64,000 nucleotides of DNA, taken from assembly GCA_963847735.1 (NCBI GenBank), contig CAWKAV010000007.1:18838-82837 (forward strand), read 5' to 3'. How positions within the stretch are numbered: the stretch's first letter is position 1; every line of letters starts with the position of its first letter. Positions 45,833-55,108 of this stretch are shown in pieces. The notes below the pieces were generated by a model that was given only the letters and a program-made list of their open reading frames with translations, was not told where the DNA came from and ran no database searches. A program made the translations under genes and the position numbers. This DNA is from CAWKAV01 sp963847735. Lineage in GTDB: Bacteria > Desulfobacterota > Desulfuromonadia > Desulfuromonadales > BM103.

Positions 45833-46639
45833 ATGCCAGTAAATGTATCGCCTGATCTATCTATCGTTATGCCTTGCTACCAGCAGGTGAACTTTGTCGA
45901 AGAGGCGGTCCGATCGGTTTTGGACCAGCAGGATGTCGATCTGGAGTTGCTGGTCATGGACCCCGGATCAACTGATGGGTCACGAGAGCTTCTTGTGTCG
46001 CTGCAGCAGGAATATGGCGAACGTCTGGTCTTGTATTTCGAGCCGGACCAGGGCCAGTCAGATGCTGTCAACCTCGGATTCGCGCGGGCCAACGGCAAGA
46101 TTTTCGGCTGGCTCAATTCAGATGACCGGATGCGGCCGGGGGCAATGGCCAAAGTTGTTGATTGGCTCGATTCGCCTGAGCCACGGTGGCTTTATGGCCG
46201 TGCGGGGATGATCGATGAGACCGGAACCCCTTGTTCGAGCCTGATCGTTCGATATAAGAACTGGCGCGGCAGCAGGTTCTCCCGGTTGAAGCTGCTGACG
46301 GAAAACTTCATTCCCCAGATGGCGGTGTTCTGGAACCGGGCCATGTGGGAGCGGGCAGGAGGGCTGGACAACGACCGGCATCTCGATATGGATTACGACC
46401 TTTGGCTGCGTTTTGCACAAGTATCGGAACCGCTCGTGCTCGAAGACGTGCTGGCCGATTTCCGGGTCCATGGTGAGGCTAAAGGCAGTCGCCAGACCGC
46501 GGCGCAGCTTGAGGCGGCCTTTGCCACGGCCAAAAAGCATTCGGGAGGGCTGGGCTGGCCGGGCAGGGTTGCCCTCGGTGTGCATTGTTTGCTTGGTTGG
46601 CGGACAAGACTGTTATATCTTTGGCTCAAACCGAAATAA
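45833..46639 (+). CDS. Family 2 glycosyltransferase
   Basis: 268 residues. 'LSIVMPCYQQVNFVEEAVRS', 'LLVMDPGSTDGSRELL', 'GWLNSDDRMRPGAM' and 'HLDMDYDLWLRFA' are GT2 motifs and mirror those in the gene at 43586. The C-terminus is short and basic. A heptanucleotide repeat array follows, then a GT2 of DPM type. Confidence 0.86.
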   Translation: MPVNVSPDLSIVMPCYQQVNFVEEAVRSVLDQQDVDLELLVMDPGSTDGSRELLVSLQQEYGERLVLYFEPDQGQSDAVNLGFARANGKIFGWLNSDDRMRPGAMAKVVDWLDSPEPRWLYGRAGMIDETGTPCSSLIVRYKNWRGSRFSRLKLLTENFIPQMAVFWNRAMWERAGGLDNDRHLDMDYDLWLRFAQVSEPLVLEDVLADFRVHGEAKGSRQTAAQLEAAFATAKKHSGGLGWPGRVALGVHCLLGWRTRLLYLWLKPK

Positions 46640-46670
46640 AGCGGGGGCTAGAGACTGGCATCTGGCTAAT

Positions 46671-46705
46671 AACCTAAAACCTAAAACGCAAAACCCAAAA
46701 CATAA
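46671..46705. repeat. Heptanucleotide tandem array (AACCTAA type)
   Basis: Five consecutive 7-base units: AACCTAA, AACCTAA, AACGCAA, AACCCAA, AACATAA. It fills most of the short gap between two glycosyltransferase genes. The core is related to the AAAACCC arm at 24837-24860. Confidence 0.8.
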
Positions 46706-46716
46706 TTGAATTTGTC

Positions 46717-47409
46717 ATGAAAATCCTGATCATCATCCCCGCCTACAACGAAGCTTCCCGTATCGGCGAAGTCGTACGCTGCGTGCGTGAAGCGGCCCCG
46801 TGCTACGATATCCTGGTGGTCAACGACGGTTCCCGTGACGAGACGTCGTACGCTGCGCAATCCGCCGGTGCAACGGTTGTCTCGCATCCGTTCAACCTGG
46901 GCTACGGCGTTGCCATCCAGACCGGCTACAAATACGCCCTGGCCAAGCAATACGATTTCGTGGTCCAGATGGACGGCGACGGACAACACGATCCAGCCTG
47001 CATCAGAGACCTGCTCGCTCCGGTCCTGGCCGGGGAAACAGATTTTTGCCTTGGCTCCCGCTTTCTCGGGCTCGAGAGCTACGCTCCATCACTGGCACGG
47101 AAAATTGGCATGGCTTTTTTCCGCTGGCTTGTCTCGACCCTGATCAAGACCCGCATCACCGACTCGACCTCGGGCTTTCAGGCCTTTAACCGTCGGGTCA
47201 TTCGCTACTTTACTACCGAGGTTTTCCCCTGCGATTATCCGGATGCCGACATGCTGATCACCCTGCACAGGGCCGGTTTCCGGATCCGTGAGGTCCCGGT
47301 CAGGATGCATGCCAGCGTCACCGGGAAATCGATGCACGCCGGCTGGAAACCGCTCTATTACATGTTCAAAATGCTGCTGTCGATATTCGTTACGCTTTTA
47401 AGAAGCTAA
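46717..47409 (+). CDS. DPM-type family 2 glycosyltransferase
   Basis: 230 residues. 'ILIIIPAYNEASRIGEVVRC', 'ILVVNDGSRDETS', 'VVQMDGDGQHDPACI', 'DSTSGFQAFNRRVIRY' and 'REVPVRMHA' place it with dolichol-phosphate mannosyltransferase/polyprenyl-phosphate sugar synthases. Such enzymes make the polyprenyl-phosphate-sugar donors used by GT-C membrane enzymes, several of which (20242, 48226, 50308) are in this window. The DUF2304 protein directly downstream is a frequent companion. Confidence 0.86.
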   Translation: MKILIIIPAYNEASRIGEVVRCVREAAPCYDILVVNDGSRDETSYAAQSAGATVVSHPFNLGYGVAIQTGYKYALAKQYDFVVQMDGDGQHDPACIRDLLAPVLAGETDFCLGSRFLGLESYAPSLARKIGMAFFRWLVSTLIKTRITDSTSGFQAFNRRVIRYFTTEVFPCDYPDADMLITLHRAGFRIREVPVRMHASVTGKSMHAGWKPLYYMFKMLLSIFVTLLRS

Positions 47410-47412
47410 GCA

Positions 47413-47470
47413 GGTTGAGAATAAATCAGAGTGAGGTTGAGTAAAGGCAAGTTTAATTTAACCTCAACCT
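47413..47470. repeat. Inverted heptanucleotide repeat (GGTTGAG / CTCAACC)
   Basis: GGTTGAG at 47413-47419 and 47434-47440, opposed by AACCTCAACCT at 47460-47470. With flanking bases, an imperfect hairpin of over 20 positions can form between a GT2 gene and the DUF2304 gene. The same CTCAACC unit is inside the coding region at 20632-20644. Confidence 0.72.
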
Positions 47471-47504
47471 TAGCCTGATCCTTTAACTCTCCGGAGGTGA
47501 AAAA

Positions 47505-47882
47505 ATGCCTTTACAACAACAGATCTTCGCCCTGATCGTCTCCGCCCTGGTGTTCGTTATCGTCATTGACATGGTCAGAAAGCGACGCCTGCGCGAGGAG
47601 TATTCGGTCCTCTGGCTGTTGACCAGCGTCCTCATGTTCGTGCTGGTCTTCCGCTACGAATGGCTGGTTTCGCTGACCGACCTCATCGGCGCGGGCCTGC
47701 CGACCACGACGCTCTTCCTGTTCTCCATCATCTTCCTGATGCTGCTGTCCGTGCAGTTCTGCATCAAGATTTCCCAACTCACAGACCAGGTGAAAAATCT
47801 TAGCCAGGAAAATGCGCTAATGAAGCGGGAAATCGACAGTCTGATTGAAGATCCCCAGGTTCAACAGCAAGAAAAGCCATGA
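47505..47882 (+). CDS. DUF2304 small membrane protein
   Basis: 125 residues with a strong GGAGGTG seven bases before the ATG. Three membrane helices ('FALIVSALVFVIVIDMV', 'SVLWLLTSVLMFVLVF', 'LFLFSIIFLMLLSVQFCI') are separated by the conserved 'RRRLREEYSVLWL' loop, then a coiled-coil tail ('KISQLTDQVKNLSQENALMK'). This is the DUF2304 family, usually found beside DPM-like glycosyltransferases, as here. It may anchor or assist that enzyme (inference from context). Confidence 0.85.
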   Translation: MPLQQQIFALIVSALVFVIVIDMVRKRRLREEYSVLWLLTSVLMFVLVFRYEWLVSLTDLIGAGLPTTTLFLFSIIFLMLLSVQFCIKISQLTDQVKNLSQENALMKREIDSLIEDPQVQQQEKP

Positions 47883-48002
47883 ACTCGTTCTGACGTTTTT
47901 GACCCTTTCGCGCCTTGCCCGGTGTCCCTGCAAATCCGGCGCATTCCCATGGACAGGCACCAGGGATAAAAAAGGTTTAAAAGTTCCGTTGAAGGGATGT
48001 CA

Positions 48003-48272
48003 ATGTACTGGTTCAGCATCATCTTTTTTTTCACCGTCACAATAATGACCGGAACGCTTGTCGATTTGCTGGTCAGGGGCTGGAGTGCCGACTGGTTTGA
48101 AAAGCTGGTCATGCGCTTCGGAGTCGGCCTCGCTGCTTTGAGTGTCATAGGCGTCATCCTCAACCTGCTCCATATCCCCCTCGACTACCGTGTTTTCTCA
48201 TGCATCGGGATATTGATCCTGATCAGTGCCCTTGTCAGGTGCAGGCGATCTCTCTTCAGGGGCAAAAAATAA
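48003..48272 (+). CDS. Small hydrophobic membrane protein, unknown
   Basis: 89 residues from the ATG at 48003, six bases after GAAGGG; the ATG at 47997 is too close to that site. Three hydrophobic segments ('IIFFFTVTIMTGTLVDLLV', 'FGVGLAALSVIGVILNLLHI', 'FSCIGILILISALV') and a basic end. I do not recognise a family. Its end overlaps the start region of the large membrane protein at 48226, so the two are probably translated together; it may be an accessory subunit. Confidence 0.6.
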   Translation: MYWFSIIFFFTVTIMTGTLVDLLVRGWSADWFEKLVMRFGVGLAALSVIGVILNLLHIPLDYRVFSCIGILILISALVRCRRSLFRGKK

Positions 48273-50172
48273 GATCAACCGGGGCCTTTCGCGATTTTGG
48301 CGGCAAAAGGAGTTCTGGTGCGGGCTGTTCATGCTGGTGCTGTTCGCATTCACTCTGAACATGTACCTCGAAGGCTCATTCCGGTACGACTATTTCGAAG
48401 ACACCGACCCCTGGGGGTACACGGCCGTCGCCGACTACATCGGCGAGAACAAGACCTTCTCCGTTCCTTATTATTCGGTCCAGTACAGCGAACCCTATAC
48501 GCAGGGGTACCAGATTGTCATGGGTTTGGTCAGCCAGACCAATGACTCGATCTACTGGACGATGAAATTTTTCAACGCTCTGATCGTGTCGTTCGGTGTC
48601 CTGTTCATGTATTTTTTCGCCCGCAGGTTCAGCGGCGACGAAGAGGTTGCCGTGCTGGCCGGATTTTTCCTCTTTGCCGTGCCGGCCTGGGTCAGCCACT
48701 TTGTCTTCGCTCTGCATTTCAACATGACGATTTTCGTCGTGCTGCTCTATGTCCTGGCCCAGTTGCTGCCCGAGCCTCGCGCAAATGGGGCATCGATAGA
48801 AACCCGACGGGATCAGGCTGCAAGCGGAGAGGTGCCTTACCACAACCGCCGGGAAAGCAAGGGGTGGATGTGGGTTGGCATCATTGTGTACGCGAGCCTG
48901 CTCGTCAACCACTTTTCCACTTCCCTGCACGGGACCCTTTTCTGCCTGGTCTTCATCGCCACCAGAACCCTTGCTGAAAAGAGACTTGACTGGAAACCCA
49001 TTGCTCTCATCGCAGGGGGATTTGCCCTTTCGCTCCTGTATTTCATCCCCGCCTACAGCAAGCACTGGTGGCTGACCGGGACAACCGAACAACTCGGTGG
49101 CGTCAGGGCGCTCTTCCCCGCTATGCGTTTCCTCGCCACCCCGTTCGGCGTTGTGACGATGGTCGCCGTTGCGGTTTCTGTCGCTCTTGCCTGGCGAAGC
49201 CGAAACCGCTGGCAGCCATCGTTTGAGAACTGGATAAGCTCGGGCAACAGGGGCCTGCTCCTCTGGTCCTGCGGCCTTGCACTGGTCATGGCGGTCTTGC
49301 TCTCACCTCTTGAACTCACCCGAACGGTCGGTACCGGCGACCGGTTCTATACTCTGGGAGATTTTTTCAGCGCCAGCACGAACAACATGATGAACAATCC
49401 GATTGGCCTCGGTCCCGTATTGATGCCTGCTGTTCTGGGCGCTTTTCTGTTGGCGACAGTCCGGATCAGATCCCTGTTCAAACCAGACAAGGCCTGGGTT
49501 GCGGTGAGCTATGCATGGCTCGTCAGTGCGGTCCTCCTTGTCCTCGGCAAGTATTTCAGTGTTTCGATCGCCCCTTTCAGGGCCTGGACTTTTCTGGGGC
49601 TCTTTGCCAGCCTGTTCGCGGCATGGGGTGTGGTGGCGATTATCCGCAACTTATCGAAAAGTAACTGGCTCCTGTACGGGACCCTGCTCCTCCTGGCGGC
49701 GATTACCGTGCCAACGACTTTTCTGCCCAAAAGGCAGGTCAACACCATGGTGTGGCAGGACCATACGATCGGTGTCCCCGAGTCGCATGAACTTTTCGTC
49801 TGGATGCGCAATGGCGGGATTCCGAAGAACTCGGTGGTGGCCCATCTCTGCGGCAACAGTGAATTCCTGAGCGGCTACGACATGAATCCGCCGTTGTGGG
49901 ACGCGACCTTTCATCCAGCACGGAGCGTTGACGTGCCTTATTTTGTCAAGGTTCCGGTCAATCTTGATGCTGAAGCCATGTCGGTGCTCACGGCCGCCGA
50001 TGTCGAATATGTGACCATGGGTGCAAGCTGTTTGTGGCAGGCGCCGGTACCCGTTGAGCAGGAAGCCGCCTACGGGGCCTTCCTGCGCGAGAAAATGGAC
50101 GAGTATCTGGCCGACAGGCGGTTGACGTTGATCAAAAGCACCGGCCTTGAACTCCTGTTTAAACTCAACTGA
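48226..50172 (+). CDS. Large GT-C-like membrane protein (possible oligosaccharyl/sugar transferase)
   Basis: Up to 648 residues. The start is uncertain (GTG 48226 overlaps the previous gene; ATG 48331 is a later option). About 11 membrane helices are followed by a soluble C-domain of about 150 residues. The first external loop carries 'YDYFEDTDPWGYTAVADYI', recalling the acidic 'DDPYY' loop of AglB/STT3 enzymes. A second loop has 'HWWLTGTTEQLGG'. No full WWDYG motif is found in the C-domain. Probably a GT-C enzyme using a polyprenyl-linked sugar; it could alternatively be a ligase or polymerase for the glycan. Confidence 0.55.
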   Translation: MPLSGAGDLSSGAKNKINRGLSRFWRQKEFWCGLFMLVLFAFTLNMYLEGSFRYDYFEDTDPWGYTAVADYIGENKTFSVPYYSVQYSEPYTQGYQIVMGLVSQTNDSIYWTMKFFNALIVSFGVLFMYFFARRFSGDEEVAVLAGFFLFAVPAWVSHFVFALHFNMTIFVVLLYVLAQLLPEPRANGASIETRRDQAASGEVPYHNRRESKGWMWVGIIVYASLLVNHFSTSLHGTLFCLVFIATRTLAEKRLDWKPIALIAGGFALSLLYFIPAYSKHWWLTGTTEQLGGVRALFPAMRFLATPFGVVTMVAVAVSVALAWRSRNRWQPSFENWISSGNRGLLLWSCGLALVMAVLLSPLELTRTVGTGDRFYTLGDFFSASTNNMMNNPIGLGPVLMPAVLGAFLLATVRIRSLFKPDKAWVAVSYAWLVSAVLLVLGKYFSVSIAPFRAWTFLGLFASLFAAWGVVAIIRNLSKSNWLLYGTLLLLAAITVPTTFLPKRQVNTMVWQDHTIGVPESHELFVWMRNGGIPKNSVVAHLCGNSEFLSGYDMNPPLWDATFHPARSVDVPYFVKVPVNLDAEAMSVLTAADVEYVTMGASCLWQAPVPVEQEAAYGAFLREKMDEYLADRRLTLIKSTGLELLFKLN

Positions 50173-50217
50173 AGTTATCCAATGCATATTCGCAACGGTT
50201 AAGAGTCAAGTGAGTTG

Positions 50218-50270
50218 AGCCCCTTGCCAAAGGCCGCTTTCCGGGCGAAGCACGGAAGCGGGGGCTTTAT
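50218..50270. terminator. Hairpin terminator between convergent genes
   Basis: Outer stem AGCCCC (50218-50223) with GGGGGCT (50260-50266), inner stem CCGCTTTCCG (50234-50243) with CGGAAGCGG (50253-50261), followed by TTTAT. It lies between two convergent genes and could serve both directions, although the T run is short. Confidence 0.6.
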
Positions 50271-50307
50271 GTCACATAGACAAATGCGGGAACGATGACA
50301 ACTGCTT

Positions 50308-52764
50308 TTACCGGGGCATCGATTTGATCTCTATGCTGTCGACGTCAATACCCAGGGTTTTCCGATCGTCGTCCTTGCCGAACCTTATGTTCTCCTCCCG
50401 CGGCACGAAGGTGGATGAATCTATCGTGATGCTGGTGATCGGCGTGCCTGGGCCGGCGAGGGAGAAGAAGTACGAATTGTCGAGGTAACCCGCAAAGGGA
50501 AGGGGCCTGCCATTCACTGAAAGACCCAACTGCAGCTTCTCCATGTCGCCCTTCCAGGGGTGGTAGCCGAAAGTGTTCAGGACCAGAAACCTGTCTGCAG
50601 CATCAGGGCGATAGTAAATGTCATCGATGACACCATAACCATTCGTCCATATTTTATTCCGGTCGAACCCTGTCGTGCGCGCCAGCGCCGGGGTAAGAAT
50701 TTTGGCGCTCTGGAAATAGTTGGGCAGACGATAGGCGCGGGGGGGCGACGCAGGCTTTTTCAGATCCAGGATAAACAGCGACCCGTCATCGTAAATGCGG
50801 GCTCTTGTTGCCCCGAGCTCATCAAAGACCCTGTCAAGCGCTATCGTTGCCCTTTGAAAAATCCGGTTGAAATATCCCGCGTCCGGTCGCAGCCGGTAGA
50901 TATTTTCCCCGATCGGGAAGCCCCCGTCCATGCTGTAGTTGTAGGCAACATAGCGGATATCGTGCGACAGGAGATAGTCAACGACCGCGTCTGGGCCTGC
51001 AAAGTAGGGTAGCCCCGGGGGTGGGCTGCAAGAACCCGGCAAAGTCAGGTAATAGATGTTGTTGCGACCGAAATCATAGGCGGCCGTCGCGGTGTCGCGC
51101 GAAAGAATCGTCTCTCCCTCCGGAACGGACTCCTGCGCCTGCCTGTACCTGGCTATCCATGCTTCTGGAAAGAACGTGCCCTGACACGTCATCAGTTGCG
51201 GGATCTTATGCAGGTAGTACCGATAAAGACTCACGGACTTCTCGATATAACCGAACTGCCAGAAAAACAAATAAACGACCACGGCCAAAGTGGACGAGGC
51301 GATGAACTTTCTGACCGCGGCAGGAAGTTCGGGAAACGGCCTCTGCGCCACTCCCGGCTTGTCGCCTCCAGAGCAGCGAGAAGCCTTCGTCATGAGCTCG
51401 ACCATGACAACGATAAGTGAGACGAATACGACCCCGTACATGTAGCGGTTTAGGGAAACGGTCTTGGTCACGTCGACCCTGAGCAGAATGATGAGCGACG
51501 AGATCACGGTTCCGAGGGCGAAAAAATGGGCTGCGGCCCGCTGCCTCAGCTTTGCAACCGCGAATCCCACCGTGCCGGCAATCAGAAGCATCAGGTAGAC
51601 GTCACGTGAGAAATACGTCAGGTAAATGAATTTCAGCTTCTGTCCCAGGGTAAAACCGCCGACCTGGGCGTCATCGATATAATTGCCGTAGTTGAACTCA
51701 TCAAAGCCTGTGCCGAGGATGTGATAGAGCAGCGTGCCTGATGAATTGTACAGAGACATCATCCACGGCAGCAGCATGACAAGGGTGAATAGTGGGACCA
51801 GGGCGGTTTCCCTGACCGATTCTTTTGCCAGGCGGGACGAAACCAGGTACCAAAGATAAGACAGCCCCAGAATGACCACAACCGGCGGCAGGAAGGTTGT
51901 CTTAAGTGCACTGGCACACGCCGCAAGCATACCGACAATGAAGGCGTTGCGAACGTAAGATTTTGCAGTAATCCCTTCACGGTCAAGAAAGGCAAACAGT
52001 GCGAGCAGCATCAGCATGCCGCTGGCGAAGCTTGATGTATTGATCCGCAACGAGGGGTAATAAGGCAGGCAGAGGAAGAGGAAAACAAGGGCCCATTGCC
52101 ATGGGAAGCGTAGCCCTCGGTTGGCGGCAATGCGCCAAATGAGGCCGGCGCAGATAATCAGTGAAACGCCGGCCTCTACCAGGAGAAGGTTGAAGAAGTC
52201 GAAAAAAACCAGCATAAACGCATGAAGAACCGCTTGGCCGGCCAAACCGTTCCCCAGCCGCATGCTGTTGAACGGGTCGGCGGTAATCCCGCCGGCTTCG
52301 AGCATTTGTTTCGGGAAAAGGAAATAACCGCGAAGGTCGTCGTGGATTATGTAATTGGCATGAGCGATCTCTATGGTCACCGAGCCGAGGTATTGGATGC
52401 CTATCAGCGTGATGATGCTTACATACCCGGCCAACCTGAGAGCCGAGACATAGGGGTGCTCTTTTGCGTAACAAGGAAGGGTTTTGAGGTGCTCCAGAAA
52501 AACGGTTCTCTGCGCAATCGTCTCGACAACGCTGCAGGCGACACCGACGAAGATGAGGGCCAGGACCAGCGGCGGCGAAACCAGGTAAAAAAGGTTGAGC
52601 AAGCCGCCGAGTGCGACAATGAGTGCCATGCCCCAGGCGCCCTCATTCGCCCACCCCAGGTTTTCTTTCGCGAACAAAAGCCGTCGCAACAGCTTGCCGT
52701 AGCCGATAAACGATACGAGCAGGACAAGTCCCCATATTGCAGGTAAGAAATACGCCAGTGTCAT
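50308..52764 (-). CDS. Large GT-C-like integral membrane protein
   Basis: 818 residues, among the largest here. About 13-14 membrane helices occupy residues 1-510, then a soluble domain of about 300 residues. The first large loop has 'HANYIIHDDLRGYFLFPKQM', an acidic 'HDD' motif in the position of the GT-C catalytic loop. The C-terminal domain ends in a beta-rich part ('LQLGLSVNGRPLPFAGYLDN') that resembles a carbohydrate-binding module. Function is not certain: a membrane sugar transferase is the best guess. It is transcribed away from the flippase-like gene at 52837-53706, which lies upstream on the same strand, so the two may be one operon. Confidence 0.58.
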   Translation of the reverse strand: MTLAYFLPAIWGLVLLVSFIGYGKLLRRLLFAKENLGWANEGAWGMALIVALGGLLNLFYLVSPPLVLALIFVGVACSVVETIAQRTVFLEHLKTLPCYAKEHPYVSALRLAGYVSIITLIGIQYLGSVTIEIAHANYIIHDDLRGYFLFPKQMLEAGGITADPFNSMRLGNGLAGQAVLHAFMLVFFDFFNLLLVEAGVSLIICAGLIWRIAANRGLRFPWQWALVFLFLCLPYYPSLRINTSSFASGMLMLLALFAFLDREGITAKSYVRNAFIVGMLAACASALKTTFLPPVVVILGLSYLWYLVSSRLAKESVRETALVPLFTLVMLLPWMMSLYNSSGTLLYHILGTGFDEFNYGNYIDDAQVGGFTLGQKLKFIYLTYFSRDVYLMLLIAGTVGFAVAKLRQRAAAHFFALGTVISSLIILLRVDVTKTVSLNRYMYGVVFVSLIVVMVELMTKASRCSGGDKPGVAQRPFPELPAAVRKFIASSTLAVVVYLFFWQFGYIEKSVSLYRYYLHKIPQLMTCQGTFFPEAWIARYRQAQESVPEGETILSRDTATAAYDFGRNNIYYLTLPGSCSPPPGLPYFAGPDAVVDYLLSHDIRYVAYNYSMDGGFPIGENIYRLRPDAGYFNRIFQRATIALDRVFDELGATRARIYDDGSLFILDLKKPASPPRAYRLPNYFQSAKILTPALARTTGFDRNKIWTNGYGVIDDIYYRPDAADRFLVLNTFGYHPWKGDMEKLQLGLSVNGRPLPFAGYLDNSYFFSLAGPGTPITSITIDSSTFVPREENIRFGKDDDRKTLGIDVDSIEIKSMPR

Positions 52765-52836
52765 CAGTCTTATCCCTGTTGCAGGCCAGTCTTACTTAAG
52801 TCATTGCCCGAGGAAAAGGCTGCCGACTTAGAAGTG

Positions 52837-53706
52837 TCAGGCAGAGACCGTTGTTTTCGGGGAAAAATAAGCATAGACAAAGAAAAGAAAATCTCCAAGG
52901 ACGGTAACAACCCGTCCCAACACCACCGCCAGGAGCAAATCCGACTCATCAACCATGCCTTTGAGCAGGAACAGCAAGACCAACTCCCTGACCCCGACAC
53001 CGGCAGGGGCTCCGGGAGTAACCAGCCCCGCCAGCCAGGCAATGACATAGGCCGCACATATGGCTACATAAGTGGAGAATGTCACTGACAGGGGGGCGGA
53101 AAGAGCCAGGGCTCCGACAAACACCGCGCTCGAGATGGTCAGAAAAAAGATCTGACAGGCAAACGCAGACCCGATTGCCGGAGACCAGAACCGTCGCAGG
53201 GCGGCAACAGCTCCTGACGAAATGGCAAAAAAGGATACAGGCAGGATGGCCCCGGAGAGGTCTGCCCAGATTAAAGCCGCCGCCAGGCAGCCGAAGAAAG
53301 CTCCGCTGCAGGCAAAAAGGCCCAACTCCCACATAACCGACTTGGCCAGAGCGAGCCCGGGCAAACCGACTGCCATTCCCAAAGCCTGTCGCCCTGCCAG
53401 GTGAAAGATATTGCCTGGCACGTACTTGGCGAGCTGCGCGATGCCGAAGGCGTTGGTGGCCCAGCGTCTTTCGACTGTAATGTCAAAGTAGGCCAAAAGG
53501 TGCCACCAGGCCCGCACGAGTAAAACGTTGGCAGCTGCCATACAGTATCGCCAGCATTGCGATCAAAACCCATGACATTGCATTAAATCTATCGAGGTCA
53601 ATCTGGTCCGAGTAGCTGTTCAACTGGATCACGACGAAACACGACCCCGGACAGACCGAGCATGCTGCCGAACGATGTGCAACCAATTTTTTAGAGAAAA
53701 ATTCAT
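52837..53706 (-). CDS. YbhN/AglD-like (LPG synthase TM domain) membrane protein, three frameshifts
   Basis: About 288 residues after repair. The intact part shows the family signature 'NAFGIAQLAKYVPGNIFHLA' and 'GLVTPGAPAGVGVRELVLLF', the same elements as in the protein at 62747 ('AKYLPGNVMHYAGRNYLG', 'LTPGVPGGIGVKESVSILLL'). Reading upstream on the minus strand, +1 corrections near 53537, 53636-53645 and in the A/T run at 53684-53691 yield a continuous start 'MNFSLKIGCTSFGSMLGLSG' from an ATG at 53706. The family includes lysyl-phosphatidylglycerol synthase membrane parts and AglD; members near glycan genes may move lipids or sugars. No catalytic domain is attached. Confidence 0.68.
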
Positions 53707-53823
53707 GAGAGCAAGCCTGATGCTTCACCCGACAGATCGACATCGGCAACAGAGAAAGATTATAGCGTCGACATCTCTTTGATAACGACAGGCAGGGGAA
53801 AGGGGATAGTTTCTACGAAAGAA

Positions 53824-54758
53824 CTATTCCTTCCTGCCCATGCTGATAATCAACTGAGCGAGAATGCCGAAAAACAGGGTCTGTATACCAAACAAGATGG
53901 AACCCAAAACAGCGTTGACGTGAGTAACGGGCTTTGGAGCATCTCCGAAGATCCAAATTAAAAACTCAATACAGAAAACCGAAAAACCCAAAAAGAAGAA
54001 CGACAAACCAATCGGGGCAAATATTTTCATTGGCTTGACCCCGACAATGACCATGACAATTTGCGGTAAAACTTTGGCTGGATATTTGAAGGAAACAAAA
54101 GATTTGTCCGGTCTCTCTTTTCCTGAAAGAGACCGGGCAATGCTCAAACCGCATCCCATTATGGTAGGCATCCAGCAAAATTTGTTGAGTGTAATTGTAG
54201 TCCCCGGGGATGTGGAATACGTCGAGATAACTTTTATTGATTGCGAAAATCCCGGGTTGGCTGTCCCGGAGCGGCCAGTTCGTCAGCCATCTCATTAAAC
54301 CGGTAAAGACAAGGTTGCCAATCCTGCGTACGAAAGGCATCTTGTACGAGATCTTCTCAAAGCGGTCGCCGTAAACAATATCCGCTAAATTGTCGGTAAT
54401 CGGTTGTATGAGGGGGAGGATATCCTTGGCATCGTGCTGGAGGTCTGCATCGAACTTGACAACTATGTCGGCTTTATCAGCCCTCGCCGCTACCAGCCCC
54501 GTGCGGACAGCAGCCCCCAATCCACGGTTGACCTGATGGCACAGAACCCGGTCTGCTCCGGCCTGTTCAGCAAGAGATCTTGTCTGGTCGCTGGAACCAT
54601 CATCGATGACATAAACGTACAACCTGATATGGAGCTGTTCAAAGGTCTTTTTCTCTGCAAAAATTGCGGTGATAGTTTCATGGATTCTCTGCTTGTTCGT
54701 TATAGGCAGGAATAATAACAACAAGTTTTAGAAAATTCACTTTTTCGTCCAATTCCAT
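53824..54758 (-). CDS. DPM-type family 2 glycosyltransferase with C-terminal membrane helices (frameshifted)
   Basis: About 310 residues after two +1 repairs. The ATG at 54758 has GGAG six bases upstream (minus strand) and gives 'MELDEKVNFLKLVVIIPAYN'; the frame then changes near 54690-54700. 'VYVIDDGSSDQTRSLAEQ', 'NRGLGAAVRTGLVAA' and 'VVKFDADLQHDAKDILPL' mark a DPM-like enzyme. A second shift near 54103 leads to two C-terminal helices ('IGLSFFFLGFSVFCIEFLIW' and 'VLGSILFGIQTLFFGILAQL'). This domain plan is that of polyprenyl-phosphate glucose/mannose synthases with membrane anchor. Confidence 0.75.
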
Positions 54759-55108
54759 GTATAGCTCCATGACAATTCGTTATTGAATAATAACTACTGC
54801 TCTAAGAAGAAGCCTGTATCGTTTGACCTGTCCCTTCAAATGTTACTGAAAGTCAAAAGAACAAGATCAAATTGGTTCGCCCTGACTGCTTTAAAGAACT
54901 ATCAAAAAATGGGTGGCCGTTCCAGCTTTTTGTGGCTGTTAATCAGGAAATAGAGTATCGTGTTTGCGATGGTTTTGAAATATTAAAACGGTTTTGTTGT
55001 TGAGTCCCGCGGACGGTCATTGCTCTTCATAATCGTTTACTGGGTGCGCATATCAGTAGAAAACGTTCAAGGCTAATTCCTCATAACGACAGTCATCTCC
55101 TAGAAATT
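54759..55108. other. A/T-rich divergent intergenic region
   Basis: About 350 bases between two divergent glycosyltransferase genes. No ORF, RNA gene or terminator is convincing. It must contain promoters in both directions; the A/T-rich stretch 54955-55000 is the likeliest place, but I cannot point to a well-spaced -35/-10 pair. Confidence 0.4.
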
